Source of the DNA: an uncultured Planctomycetota bacterium
Lineage (GTDB): Bacteria; Planctomycetota; UBA1135; UBA2386
DNA: 10,653 nucleotides
Assembly (NCBI GenBank): GCA_903925435.1
Contig: CAIYFF010000162.1
Coordinates: forward strand, 1 to 10,653
Direction: 5' to 3'
Under the pieces are notes generated by a model that saw nothing but the letters and a program-made list of their open reading frames with translations, had not been told where the DNA came from and made no database searches. The translations under genes and the position numbers were made by a program. Position 1 is the stretch's first letter, and each line of letters starts with the position of its first letter. Shown piece by piece: positions 1-7,626 of this stretch.

Positions 1-276
1 GTGAAGTTGCAGAAGTGCGGCGGCCCGCGCGCCGCGATGCGCATCGCCAACGCGTGCCATGAGCGCAAGCTCGCGGTGATGTGGGGCTGCAACGACGAGA
101 GCGCGCTCGGCATCGCCGCCGCGCTGCACGTTGCGTTCGCGAGCAAGGCGACGCGCTACCTCGATCTCGACGGCAGCCTGGATCTCGCGAAGGACCCATT
201 CGCCGGCGGGTTCGCGATCCGCGGCGGCGAGATGTCGACCATCCTGCGCGCTGGCCTCGGCTGCGAACTCGCATGA
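1..276 (+). CDS. Dipeptide epimerase (enolase superfamily, L-Ala-D/L-Glu type), C-terminal fragment
   Basis: This is the last 91 codons of a gene that begins before the window; the GTG at position 1 is just an internal Val codon, not a start. What is seen: VKLQKCGG at the left edge matches the sixth-strand KxxKcGG motif of the muconate-lactonizing subgroup of the enolase superfamily, whose first Lys is a catalytic acid/base. It is followed by WGCNDES (fragment residues 28-34) and DLDGSLDLAKDPF (55-67). The DxD pair (D55, D57) is the signature with which Ala-Glu epimerases hold the dipeptide amino group. Family knowledge: these enzymes epimerise L-Ala-D-Glu from peptidoglycan to L-Ala-L-Glu, although related members act on other dipeptides, so the exact substrate is inference. 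The stop codon overlaps the start of the next gene (ATGA), which suggests translational coupling with a D-aminoacylase-family enzyme and supports a role in handling D-amino-acid peptides. Confidence 0.85.
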   Translation: MKLQKCGGPRAAMRIANACHERKLAVMWGCNDESALGIAAALHVAFASKATRYLDLDGSLDLAKDPFAGGFAIRGGEMSTILRAGLGCELA

Positions 277-1958
277 GCATGAACACGATCGACCGTCGTC
301 GTTTCCTTGCCGCCGCGGCTGCGTTTGCGGCGTGGTCTGCCTGCGGATCGCTGCGCACGCGTGGCATCGCGCGAGGCGAGCGCATCGATGTGCTGCTGCG
401 ACGAGGCTCGATCCTCGACGGCAACGGCGGAGCTGCGTTCACAGCGGACATCGCGATCCAGGGCGATCGCATCGTCGGCATCGGCGACTACGACGCGGCG
501 GACGCTGCGCGCGTGATCGACATCGACGGGCTTTCGATTGCGCCAGGATTCGTCGACATCCACACGCACAGCGATGCGTCGATCCTGCGATTCCCCGGCG
601 CCGAGAGCCGAGTTCGCCAAGGCGTGACCACGGAGATCACGGGCAACTGCGGCGGCTCCGCGGCGCCAAAGAAGCCAGGCGACGACGACGACGCTGCCGA
701 TGCGGGTGACAGCGCAAAGCAACGCTGGACCGGCGTGCGTTCGTATTCCGACGCATGGCGCGCCGCGAAGCCTGCGCTCAACCACGCGATGTTGATTGGC
801 CACGGCACGCTGCGCCGCGCCGTTCTTGGCAACGTCGATCGCGAAGCGACGTCGAGCGAGCTCGCAGAGATGGCGCGCATGCTGGATGAAGCGCTCGCGG
901 AAGGCGCGATCGGCATGTCGACCGGGCTTGAGTATGTGCCTGGCATCTACGCGCCCGCGGCGGAGATCGAGCATCTTGCGCGCGTCGTCGCTGCGCGCGG
1001 CGGCTTGTATGCGTCGCACATGCGCAGCGAGGAAGACAAGCTGCTCGAGGCGATCGACGAGATCCTCGCGTTGGGTCGCAATACCGGCGTTCGCGTGCAG
1101 GTGTCGCACTTGAAGGCTTGCGGCCGTTCCAACTGGCAACTGCTCGACGAAGCGATTGCGCGCATCGAACGCGCGCGGCAATCCGGTGTCGACGTGATGG
1201 CGGACGCGTATCCGTACACCGCGTATTCGACGACGCTGACGATCTTGCTGGAGCCATGGTCGCGCGAAGGCGGCGCCGAAGCGATCACGTCGCGGTTGCG
1301 CGATCCAGCGCTGCGCCAACGCATGCTCGCGGAGTTGCCGCCGCATGTGGCGCGCGATCCAGGCGGCTTCGAACTCGTCGTCATCGCCTCGGTGAAGGAC
1401 AAGTCGCACGAGGTCTGCGTCGGCAAGTCGCTCGTCGAAATCGCTGCTGCATGGAAGTGCGAGCCTGCTGACGCGTGCCTGCGCTTGCTCGAGGCGAGCA
1501 ATGGCGAAGTGTCGTTCATCGGCCACGGCATTCAGGATGTCGGCGTCGACCGCGTGCTCGCGCATCCGCTCGTGATGGTGGGCTCCGATGGCCGCAGCAT
1601 GGCGCCGTTCGGTCGCCAACTCGAACGGCCGCATCCGCGCTCCTATGGCACGTTCCCGCGTGCGCTCGGCGTGTATTGCCGCGAACGCGGGTTGTTCGAC
1701 TTGCCGACCGCGATCCGCAAGATGACGTCGATGCCTGCGGACCGCGCGGGCATCCGCGACCGCGGCCGCATCGCAGTCGGCGCATTCGCAGATCTCGTTG
1801 TGTTCGACGCCAAGCTCGTGCGCGACGAAGCGTCGTGGCAAGAGCCGCAGCGCTACCCGACGGGCATCCGCCACGTCGCGGTCAACGGTGAGTTCGTCGT
1901 GTTGGACGGCGAGGGCACCGGCGCGCGGCCGGGGCGTTGGCTGGAAGCAGCGCGCTGA
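273..1958 (+). CDS. N-acyl-D-amino-acid deacylase family amidohydrolase, exported (Tat-type signal)
   Basis: 561-residue metal-dependent amidohydrolase. The start at 273 is chosen because its ATG overlaps the upstream TGA (ATGA); no good Shine-Dalgarno is visible, as expected for coupled translation. The N-terminus has DRRRFLAAAAAFAAWSAC, a twin-arginine-like signal with a possible lipidation Cys (C24), so it probably acts outside the cytoplasm. Metal and catalytic positions of the D-aminoacylase family are present in order: HTH in GFVDIHTHSD (H97, H99), the Cys of EITGNCG (C126), H249 in SHMRSE, H279 in VSHLKACG, and D439 in VGSDG. RPHPRSYGTFPR (452-463) is also typical. The family hydrolyses N-acyl-D-amino acids; D-Glu or D-Ala specificity cannot be read from sequence. 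Oddity: an acidic insert GDDDDAADAGD (136-146), coded by a short GAC run, lies just after the Cys ligand. Coupling to the dipeptide epimerase suggests use of peptidoglycan-derived or other D-amino-acid peptides (inference). Confidence 0.88.
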   Translation: MSMNTIDRRRFLAAAAAFAAWSACGSLRTRGIARGERIDVLLRRGSILDGNGGAAFTADIAIQGDRIVGIGDYDAADAARVIDIDGLSIAPGFVDIHTHSDASILRFPGAESRVRQGVTTEITGNCGGSAAPKKPGDDDDAADAGDSAKQRWTGVRSYSDAWRAAKPALNHAMLIGHGTLRRAVLGNVDREATSSELAEMARMLDEALAEGAIGMSTGLEYVPGIYAPAAEIEHLARVVAARGGLYASHMRSEEDKLLEAIDEILALGRNTGVRVQVSHLKACGRSNWQLLDEAIARIERARQSGVDVMADAYPYTAYSTTLTILLEPWSREGGAEAITSRLRDPALRQRMLAELPPHVARDPGGFELVVIASVKDKSHEVCVGKSLVEIAAAWKCEPADACLRLLEASNGEVSFIGHGIQDVGVDRVLAHPLVMVGSDGRSMAPFGRQLERPHPRSYGTFPRALGVYCRERGLFDLPTAIRKMTSMPADRAGIRDRGRIAVGAFADLVVFDAKLVRDEASWQEPQRYPTGIRHVAVNGEFVVLDGEGTGARPGRWLEAAR

Positions 1959-1964
1959 GCGCGA

Positions 1965-3413
1965 TCAGAACCCGGCGGCCACTGCGCGGGCACGCGCTTC
2001 GTGCAGCGCTGCCTTGAATGCGTCGAGGTCGGCGAACTGCTGGCGCAGTGCGCCCGCATCGACGGATTCGCAGCAGGCGCAGAGGCGGCGAAGGTCTTCG
2101 AGCACCTTTACACGTGTCGGTTCGCCGCAGCCTTCTTCGCCGAGTCTGCCAGCAGCGTCTGCAGCGACGGCGAGCGCGAACAACTCCAACTGCGCGTCCT
2201 TGCCGCGGAAGGCCGTGTCGTAGAGCGACGCGAGCGTTCCGTGGCGCAGCTCTTCGAGTCGTCGCGCGAGTTGATGGAGTTCGCACACCTTCTGCGCGAG
2301 CGAACGCGCGCGCGCATCGGCGAGGCCGGGCCAACGATCGAGCATCGCGGAGAGCGGGGCCAGGCCCGTGTGCTCGTGGCCAGGATGCGATGGCAAGTCG
2401 GATGGGCGGGTGTAGCCCTTGCCGAGATCGTGGCAGAGCACCGCGATGAGCACAGCGAGACGGTCGCGTTCGTCGAGTCCCTGCGCATGCTGCACGGCCC
2501 ATTCGAGCGCGAGGATGATGTGCAGCGACTGGCTGATCTCGGGATGCCAGCGCTGTGGGCCCGCTGGGCGGCCGTCGAACTGCAGAGCAAGTTCGGGCAG
2601 CAAGCGATCGAGCAGTCCGACTTCGAACAGGTCGAGAAAGAATCGGCCCGGCGAAGCGCAGTGCAGCAGCGCCGCGCGAAGCTCCAGCGCGATGGCTTCC
2701 TTTGGCAGCGAATCGAACACCGACAACGGCAGCCGCAGCTTGCGGATCTTGGAGTCGACGTCGAAGCCCCATTCGCGCGCCTTGCGGAAGTAGCGAAGCC
2801 ACCGGATCGGGTGCTCGCGGACGCGTTGCTCGGCGTCGCCGCATGCTGCTACGCGGCGCGCGCGCCAATCCGCAACACCGCCGCATGGATCGTGGATCGC
2901 GCCATCGTGCAGCGACAACGCGACGGCGCCGCAGGTCATGTCGCGCGCGCGCAGGTCGCGTTCGATGCGCATCGCGAGTGGCATCGACGCATCCGAGTCG
3001 CGCAGCGTCGTGATCTCGCAGCGAAGGTCGCCGATGCGCAGCGCGAGCGTGCCGCGGTCGACGCTGCCGGTAGTCGTCGGAACGAACGCGCGGTGGCTTT
3101 CGAGCAACGCGCGACCTTCTTCCGGCGCGAGCGCCCACGCGAAGTCGAGGTCTTTGGGTTGCGGCCCCGCGATCCCTTCTCGTTCGCACGCGATGGCGAG
3201 CGCTTGGCTGCCGACGACGAGCGCGCCGAGCTCTTGTGCGCAAAGCCACGGCGCATGGGCGCGCACGTAGGCAATCGGGTCGCGGGCCGGGTCTTGTGCA
3301 GGAGGAGCGGTCACGGAATGGGGTGTCAGGATCGGCAATGTAGCAGTGGGCAACGGCCCGCTCCCGCGCGGAGTCGCGTAGGCGCGCATTGTGAGAGGCA
3401 GAATCCCCTCCAT
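1965..3413 (-). CDS. Divergent CCA tRNA nucleotidyltransferase/poly(A) polymerase-like protein with HD domain
   Basis: 482 residues from the ATG at 3413, which has GGAG five bases upstream. GTG at 3314 (V34) is a serious alternative because residues 1-40 are Pro/Ala-rich and not family-like, and an extended -10-like TGCTACATT lies on this strand at 3345-3337. Seen in order: pol-beta-type VVGSQAL (66-72) and DLD (88-90, catalytic carboxylates); CEITTLRD (132-139, third carboxylate E133); ERDLRARDMTCGAVAL (151-166); DPCGGVADW (175-183); REHPIRWLRYFR (199-210); and an HD domain with WHPE (289-292), CHDLGKG (327-333) and HEHTG (346-350). Domain order matches the E. coli-type CCA enzyme, which adds CCA to tRNA 3' ends. 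Several consensus positions differ: VRD after the GG/GS motif is lost, RDFTxNA has Gly for Asn, and EDxxR, which selects CTP/ATP, reads EHPIR. The fold is clear; activity as the housekeeping CCA enzyme is uncertain. It converges on the deacylase gene, six bases apart. Confidence 0.8.
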   Translation of the reverse strand: MEGILPLTMRAYATPRGSGPLPTATLPILTPHSVTAPPAQDPARDPIAYVRAHAPWLCAQELGALVVGSQALAIACEREGIAGPQPKDLDFAWALAPEEGRALLESHRAFVPTTTGSVDRGTLALRIGDLRCEITTLRDSDASMPLAMRIERDLRARDMTCGAVALSLHDGAIHDPCGGVADWRARRVAACGDAEQRVREHPIRWLRYFRKAREWGFDVDSKIRKLRLPLSVFDSLPKEAIALELRAALLHCASPGRFFLDLFEVGLLDRLLPELALQFDGRPAGPQRWHPEISQSLHIILALEWAVQHAQGLDERDRLAVLIAVLCHDLGKGYTRPSDLPSHPGHEHTGLAPLSAMLDRWPGLADARARSLAQKVCELHQLARRLEELRHGTLASLYDTAFRGKDAQLELFALAVAADAAGRLGEEGCGEPTRVKVLEDLRRLCACCESVDAGALRQQFADLDAFKAALHEARARAVAAGF

Positions 3414-3455
3414 GCCGACTCCAGCCCGCCCATGGCATCGGCCGATCCAGGACCC

Positions 3456-4184
3456 ATGGGTCGATTCGCGTTGGTGTCGGCGTTCGCGTTCTTGCTCTCG
3501 GGGTGCCTCGAGGTCGAGCAGACCGTCACGTTTGCGCAGGATGGGTCGGGCTCGCAGGCGCTCGTGATGAATGCGCCCGAGTCGACGCTCAACGCGGTGC
3601 GCATGGCGGCATCCGTCAACCAGACCAACGCGAGCAGCGACCCGACGGCCCTGTTCTCGAAGGAGAAGGTCGAGGGCGAACTCGCAGTGGCGGGCCTCGT
3701 GCTCGCGCGCCACGAGACGACCGAGCAAGGCGCATCTCGCAAGGTCGACATGGAGGCCACGTTCTCGGCGCCGTCGCAGCTGCGGCAGAGTCCGCTGATC
3801 GGTTCGCTTGCCGAATGGCATTTCACGGCGGGGCCGGTGCCGGACACGGTGGAAGTCACGCTGTTCCCGCAAGGCAAGAAGGCGTGGGAAGAGGCGCGAG
3901 CGAAGGCCGAAGCGATGAAGGACAAGGCCGACGCGGTCGCCAACGACTTCTTCGCGCGACGCAAGCAGCAGCTCGATGGTCTCGATGTGACGTTCCGCCT
4001 GCGGCTGCCCGGCAAGGTGCTCCGCTACACTGCGAACCTCGAGCAGACGGGCGAATGCGAAGTCACCGCGAAGATCACTGCCGAGCAGATCAAGACGCCA
4101 GAAGACCTCGTGCGACGTCTCGCGCCGCGGTTCCAGGCGGTGTTCGACGCACGCGAGTGCAAGACGTTCCCGATCGACCAGTGA
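3456..4184 (+). CDS. Secreted lipoprotein, possibly LppM-like (DUF3153-type) domain
   Basis: 242 residues from the ATG at 3456. This start gives a clean lipoprotein signal: MGRFALVSAFAFLLSGC, with lipobox LLSGC and lipidated C17. The upstream ATG at 3432 would add MASADPGP and spoil the signal, though neither start has a well-spaced Shine-Dalgarno (AGGA ends three bases before 3456). After the Cys the chain reads LEVEQTVTFAQDGSGS, resembling the opening of LppM/DUF3153-type lipoprotein domains, where a beta-strand precedes a DGSG turn. The middle (about 140-175) is a charged helix rich in Ala, Lys and Glu. C201 and C235 could form a disulfide. No catalytic motif is visible and I do not assign a function. 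It is likely co-transcribed with the membrane protein 46 bases downstream. It starts only 42 bases from the divergent nucleotidyltransferase start, so promoters there must be tightly packed. Confidence 0.75.
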   Translation: MGRFALVSAFAFLLSGCLEVEQTVTFAQDGSGSQALVMNAPESTLNAVRMAASVNQTNASSDPTALFSKEKVEGELAVAGLVLARHETTEQGASRKVDMEATFSAPSQLRQSPLIGSLAEWHFTAGPVPDTVEVTLFPQGKKAWEEARAKAEAMKDKADAVANDFFARRKQQLDGLDVTFRLRLPGKVLRYTANLEQTGECEVTAKITAEQIKTPEDLVRRLAPRFQAVFDARECKTFPIDQ

Positions 4185-4230
4185 TGGCAACGCGCTGCCG
4201 CTTGCCGCGCGAAGTCAGGAGCGTCAGCGC

Positions 4231-4554
4231 ATGAAGCGCTTCGTCGCCAACTTCGCGCGATGGCTCTGCCATCTGATCGGCGGCGTGCTGCTCGGCGCGG
4301 GACTCGTGCTGCACGGCCAGATCGCGTTCATCCGCGTCGCCAACCACGAAGTCGAGAAGACGTTCTTCCTGTGGCGCCTCGTCGGCGAAGCGACGGTCTA
4401 TCTCCAGTCGCTCGATGTTCAGGTCGCGCTCGCGTTGCAGGACATCCCCGAGAACGTGCTGCGCGAATCCGACCTCGCCGCGTGGACGCTCGTGATCGTG
4501 GGGACGCTGATGGTGCTTGCGGCGCTCGTGATGCCGCGGCCGCGGGCGAAGTGA
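4231..4554 (+). CDS. Small membrane protein with two transmembrane helices, unknown function
   Basis: 107 residues. The start is supported by AGGAG nine bases upstream of the ATG. Two hydrophobic segments are visible, about 14-34 (HLIGGVLLGAGLVLHGQIAFI) and 83-101 (AAWTLVIVGTLMVLAALVM), separated by an amphipathic stretch of about 48 residues and followed by a basic tail PRPRAK. The N-terminus MKRFVANFAR is basic, so both ends probably face the cytoplasm, with the loop outside. I recognise no family. It lies 46 bases after the lipoprotein gene on the same strand and probably shares its transcript; the outside loop could contact the lipoprotein, but that is speculation. It converges on the VWA gene, leaving 35 bases in which no convincing terminator is visible. 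Confidence 0.7.
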   Translation: MKRFVANFARWLCHLIGGVLLGAGLVLHGQIAFIRVANHEVEKTFFLWRLVGEATVYLQSLDVQVALALQDIPENVLRESDLAAWTLVIVGTLMVLAALVMPRPRAK

Positions 4555-4589
4555 ATGCGTGACGCGGCCCGCTGACGCCGTTGCGCTCG

Positions 4590-6410
4590 TCAGTTCTTGA
4601 ACTCGACGAACTTGCCGCCGTTCTCCTGCGCCATCCGTCGCATCAACTCGCTCGGCGACAGCGTCAGTTCGCGTGGATCGCGGTCGTCGCTCGACGTGAT
4701 GAAGATCGTGTTGATGCGGATCTTGGTGAAGCGGTTCGCTTCGTTGACGAGCCGCAGGATCTCCATCGGATCGAGGATCTCGCCGACGCTCCGCGCGCCG
4801 TCGGAGACGACGAAGATCTCGTCGATCGCGGTGTCCTGCGCTTCGCCGTAGATCTGCGTCGTCACGGTCAGCGCTTCTTCGAGGCCCGACCACATGTTGG
4901 TGCCGCCGTCGCGCTGGTTGGGCGGCGGATAGGTCGCGGTCCAGCTGTCGACGAACTCGAGCGCCTTCTTCTTGTTCTTCTCGTTGGCCTCGACGAGCTC
5001 CTTGCTCCACACGCGCGCCTTGGGCCGGCCGTTGAACGTGATGAAGTTGAGTTTCGACGCGGCGGGGATCTCCGCGATCGCCTTGTGCATCTGCCGCTTG
5101 GCGAACGCGAGCCTCGTGCCGCCGCCTTGCGTGTCTGCCGCGTCTTCGCCGCCGAGCGCCTTCATCGCAAACTCCATGCTGCCGGACAGGTCGATGACGA
5201 ACAGGATGCGGCTGCCTTGCGCGGGGATGCCGCAGAACGACGCGGTGCGCTCGGGGCCCTTTGGCGCCGCTGCCGGCTTCCGTTCTTGGGCGAGCAGCTT
5301 CTGCTGCTCCTGTTCCCAGAATTGCCGCCACTGCGACGGCGCGCTCGCGGGAAACACCGCGCCGGTCAGCGACACGAGCGTCTCGTGCGTGCGGTAGAGC
5401 AGCAGCGTCGACAGCGCGCCGGACTGCACCTGCTCAGGATGGTCGTAGAAGCGTTGGAGCACCGCGATCAGCGCCGGCGCCGCAGACATCGCGCCTGCGT
5501 CGGAGACGAAGGTCACGAGTTCCATGTCCGCGCGCCAATCGCTCTTGCCGATCGCGCGCGCTGCGGCCTCGCCGGCTCGCTTCAGCGCGCCGGAAGCCGC
5601 GGGCGCCGCTGCTGGCTTTGCTGCGTCGCTTGGCTTCTCGGCCTCGGGCTTTGGCGTCAACTCGCTTTGGATGCATGCGCGCAACGCGGCGGTGAGCGCG
5701 ATCATCGCTGGCGACTGGGTCTCGGCTTCGAGCGCAGCAATGAGAGCGTCGGCGCTGCTCGGATCGGCGACGAGCGCGAGCGCTTCTGCCGCAGCGATTC
5801 GCAGCGGCAACTCGGCGGCGCGCAGTTGTTGTTCGCAGAGCTTCTTCGCCGAGACATCCTTGCGTGCTGCGAGCGCGCGGATTGCCGCCGCGCGGCTGCC
5901 ACTGCCAAAGGCCTTGTCCGCCGCTTCGTCGCCAGCAGCGAGCTTGCGCATGCGATCGACCGCGAGGGCTTCGGTCAGCTTCGCCGCGTAGCGCTCCCCG
6001 AGCGCGCGCACGCGCGACGGCGCCATCGCTTCGGTGTACTTGACCTTGCCGTGATCGAGTCCGACTGCGGCGACGGTGAGGATCGCTTCTGCGGCCTCGG
6101 CGGTTTGCAACGCGGCAGTGAGCCGCAGCAAGAGTTCGAGTTCGCGCGCAGCGGTGAACGCTTCGGCTTCTCCCTTCGGCGCGAGCCCAAACTTCTCGGA
6201 GATCACGTCGCCGCGCAGTTGTTGCTGGCTCTCGAAGTCGACCTTTCCCGAGCGATACGCGCGAACCCACGCGAGCAGCGCCTTCAGTGGTTTGTCGTCG
6301 TTCTTGGCGGCTTGCTGTTCGCCCGCATGCGTCGGCTTGGCGGCGTGCCACGCAGCATTGGCGGGCAACGAGAGCGCGGCGGAGAAAAGCGCAGCGAGCA
6401 ACGCGTTCAT
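4590..6410 (-). CDS. Secreted HEAT-like repeat and von Willebrand A domain protein
   Basis: 606 residues with a signal peptide MNALLAALFSAALSLPANA, predicted cleavage after residue 19. The N-terminal two-thirds is alpha-helical; RIAAAEALALVADPSSADALIAALE style repeats (about 173-249) look like HEAT/PBS-type units. An Ala/Pro/Lys linker follows (250-275), then a second helical block (276-345) ending in LTGAVFPASAPSQWRQFW (348-365), a motif I associate with planctomycetal HEAT/VWA proteins. The C-terminal VWA domain (about 400-600) has an intact metal-ion-dependent adhesion site: DLSGS (407-411), T504 in GGTNM and D537 in VVSDGAR. Family knowledge: VWA domains mediate divalent-metal-dependent protein contacts. 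The partner is unknown. The gene follows the anti-sigma gene by 41 bases on the same strand, so it is probably the third gene of the sigma operon and may be an extracytoplasmic effector or sensor of that system (inference). Only a weak purine stretch precedes the ATG. Confidence 0.85.
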   Translation of the reverse strand: MNALLAALFSAALSLPANAAWHAAKPTHAGEQQAAKNDDKPLKALLAWVRAYRSGKVDFESQQQLRGDVISEKFGLAPKGEAEAFTAARELELLLRLTAALQTAEAAEAILTVAAVGLDHGKVKYTEAMAPSRVRALGERYAAKLTEALAVDRMRKLAAGDEAADKAFGSGSRAAAIRALAARKDVSAKKLCEQQLRAAELPLRIAAAEALALVADPSSADALIAALEAETQSPAMIALTAALRACIQSELTPKPEAEKPSDAAKPAAAPAASGALKRAGEAAARAIGKSDWRADMELVTFVSDAGAMSAAPALIAVLQRFYDHPEQVQSGALSTLLLYRTHETLVSLTGAVFPASAPSQWRQFWEQEQQKLLAQERKPAAAPKGPERTASFCGIPAQGSRILFVIDLSGSMEFAMKALGGEDAADTQGGGTRLAFAKRQMHKAIAEIPAASKLNFITFNGRPKARVWSKELVEANEKNKKKALEFVDSWTATYPPPNQRDGGTNMWSGLEEALTVTTQIYGEAQDTAIDEIFVVSDGARSVGEILDPMEILRLVNEANRFTKIRINTIFITSSDDRDPRELTLSPSELMRRMAQENGGKFVEFKN

Positions 6411-6451
6411 CGGGTCTTCAGCCTACCCGCGACGGCGCGCAATCGCCCTGC

Positions 6452-7618
6452 TCAGCGATTCTGGTCCGTCGTGATGCGCACGCGGAGTTCGCCACGAAGC
6501 CTGCGGAACACAGACTCCGGTCCTTCGATCTCGCTCATCGGCGCCACGTAGATCGGCCCGCAATCGTTGGAGAACACGAACGTGCGGCTCAGCTCGAACG
6601 GGTTCATCTGCGATGCGTCCGGCGCCGGCAGCACGAAGAAGATCTGGTCCAGCAGCTCGGGCCACGATCGCGCGATGCGTTGCACTTCTTGCTGCTCGTC
6701 GCCGCGGTCGAAGCTCGGCGTCACCGACAGCGCCGTCGTCAGTCGGCTGAGGCTCAAGCTCTTGCGCAGCGCGGGCGCCACGAACTCGCGCACGCTGGCG
6801 AGGCTCGGGCCTTCTTGCCGCAAGCGGTCGCGGTCGAGCAACGTCACGAACACGCGCAAGTCCGAGTCAACCTGCGGATCGCCGAAGCTGAGGCGCTTTG
6901 CGTCGCGCAACTCCGCGAGCACGCCGCCAAGGCGCGACAGCGAATCCGCGTCATCGCAGATCTTGCGCACCATCGGCTCGTCGGCGACGCCGTTGTCGAG
7001 CAGCGCGATGCAGTGCGACGTCCACTTGTGCCGTTGCTCGAACTGGCGCGCCGTCTCGACGGCGAGCAGGTCCGACGTCAGCGGCTTGACGGAGGTGAGG
7101 ATTGCATCTTGGCGGCGCGGCGCGAGCGGCGACGCATCCGCGGACGCAACGTAGGCTGGCTCGCGCAGATCGCCGGCGAACTGCGCCTGCTTGGGCTCCA
7201 CGGCAGTGCGCGGCGACGGCGGCATCGTTGGTTGCGCGACGAACATCGCTTCGTCTCCGCGCGCGCGTTCTGAGCCGTTGTCCTTCAGCAGCGACGCGAT
7301 CGCGAGCACGGCCGCTGCGGCCGCGGCGCCGACAAGCATGTAGCGGACGCGCGCGCCGATGGAGACTGGCTCTGTGAACACCGCGGTCGGCGTGCCTTCG
7401 CCGGCTTCGATGCGCGCGAACAGGCGGGTGCGGAAGTCCGCGCCGACGTGATGCTGCGACAGCCGCGAAGCGACGTTGCGCGTGCGTTCCAGCTCGCTCC
7501 AAAAGCGCGTGCATGGCTCGCACGACGCGAGATGGTCGAGCACGAGCGCGCGACGGCCAGAAGCCAGGCGGCCGTCGAGGTACTCGGAGAGTTCGTGTTG
7601 GCAGGTGCGGCAGTGCAT
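6452..7618 (-). CDS. Membrane-anchored zinc-finger (ZAS/zf-HC2-type) anti-sigma factor
   Basis: 388 residues. The N-terminal cytoplasmic domain carries H29-x3-C33-x2-C36 (DHLASCEPC) with C3 or C6 as the remaining ligand, the signature of zinc anti-sigma domains that hold ECF sigma factors inactive. One transmembrane helix follows at about 93-111 (YMLVGAAAAAAVLAIASLL). The remaining roughly 275 residues should lie outside the cytoplasm. They begin with a Pro/Ala-rich stretch and continue into a mostly helical domain I do not recognise, much larger than in simple anti-sigma factors, which may receive the signal. The start ATG lies eight bases after the sigma stop, with AAGGTG inside the sigma gene end as a possible, rather distant, ribosome site. 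Tight spacing with the sigma gene and a 41-base gap to the VWA gene support one operon. Confidence 0.87.
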   Translation of the reverse strand: MHCRTCQHELSEYLDGRLASGRRALVLDHLASCEPCTRFWSELERTRNVASRLSQHHVGADFRTRLFARIEAGEGTPTAVFTEPVSIGARVRYMLVGAAAAAAVLAIASLLKDNGSERARGDEAMFVAQPTMPPSPRTAVEPKQAQFAGDLREPAYVASADASPLAPRRQDAILTSVKPLTSDLLAVETARQFEQRHKWTSHCIALLDNGVADEPMVRKICDDADSLSRLGGVLAELRDAKRLSFGDPQVDSDLRVFVTLLDRDRLRQEGPSLASVREFVAPALRKSLSLSRLTTALSVTPSFDRGDEQQEVQRIARSWPELLDQIFFVLPAPDASQMNPFELSRTFVFSNDCGPIYVAPMSEIEGPESVFRRLRGELRVRITTDQNR

Positions 7619-7626
7619 GTTGCGTC

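Noticed and set aside
1..3. GTG as the start of the first gene
   Set aside because: The residues immediately after it are the sixth-strand catalytic motif of an enolase-superfamily enzyme, so most of the gene lies before the window.
156..1874. 572-codon minus-strand frame opposite the deacylase gene
   Set aside because: Arg/Ala/His-rich, without domains, and fully antisense to a gene with all family metal ligands.
2001..3455. Plus-strand frame running into the lipoprotein from far upstream
   Set aside because: It lies opposite the nucleotidyltransferase, whose motifs are clear on the minus strand. The lipoprotein signal peptide at 3456 marks the true start.
4581..6551. Long plus-strand open frame of 656 codons opposite the VWA gene
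   Set aside because: Its translation is rich in Arg, Ala and His with no domain, while the minus strand has a signal peptide, HEAT-like repeats and an intact MIDAS. It is a by-product of high GC.
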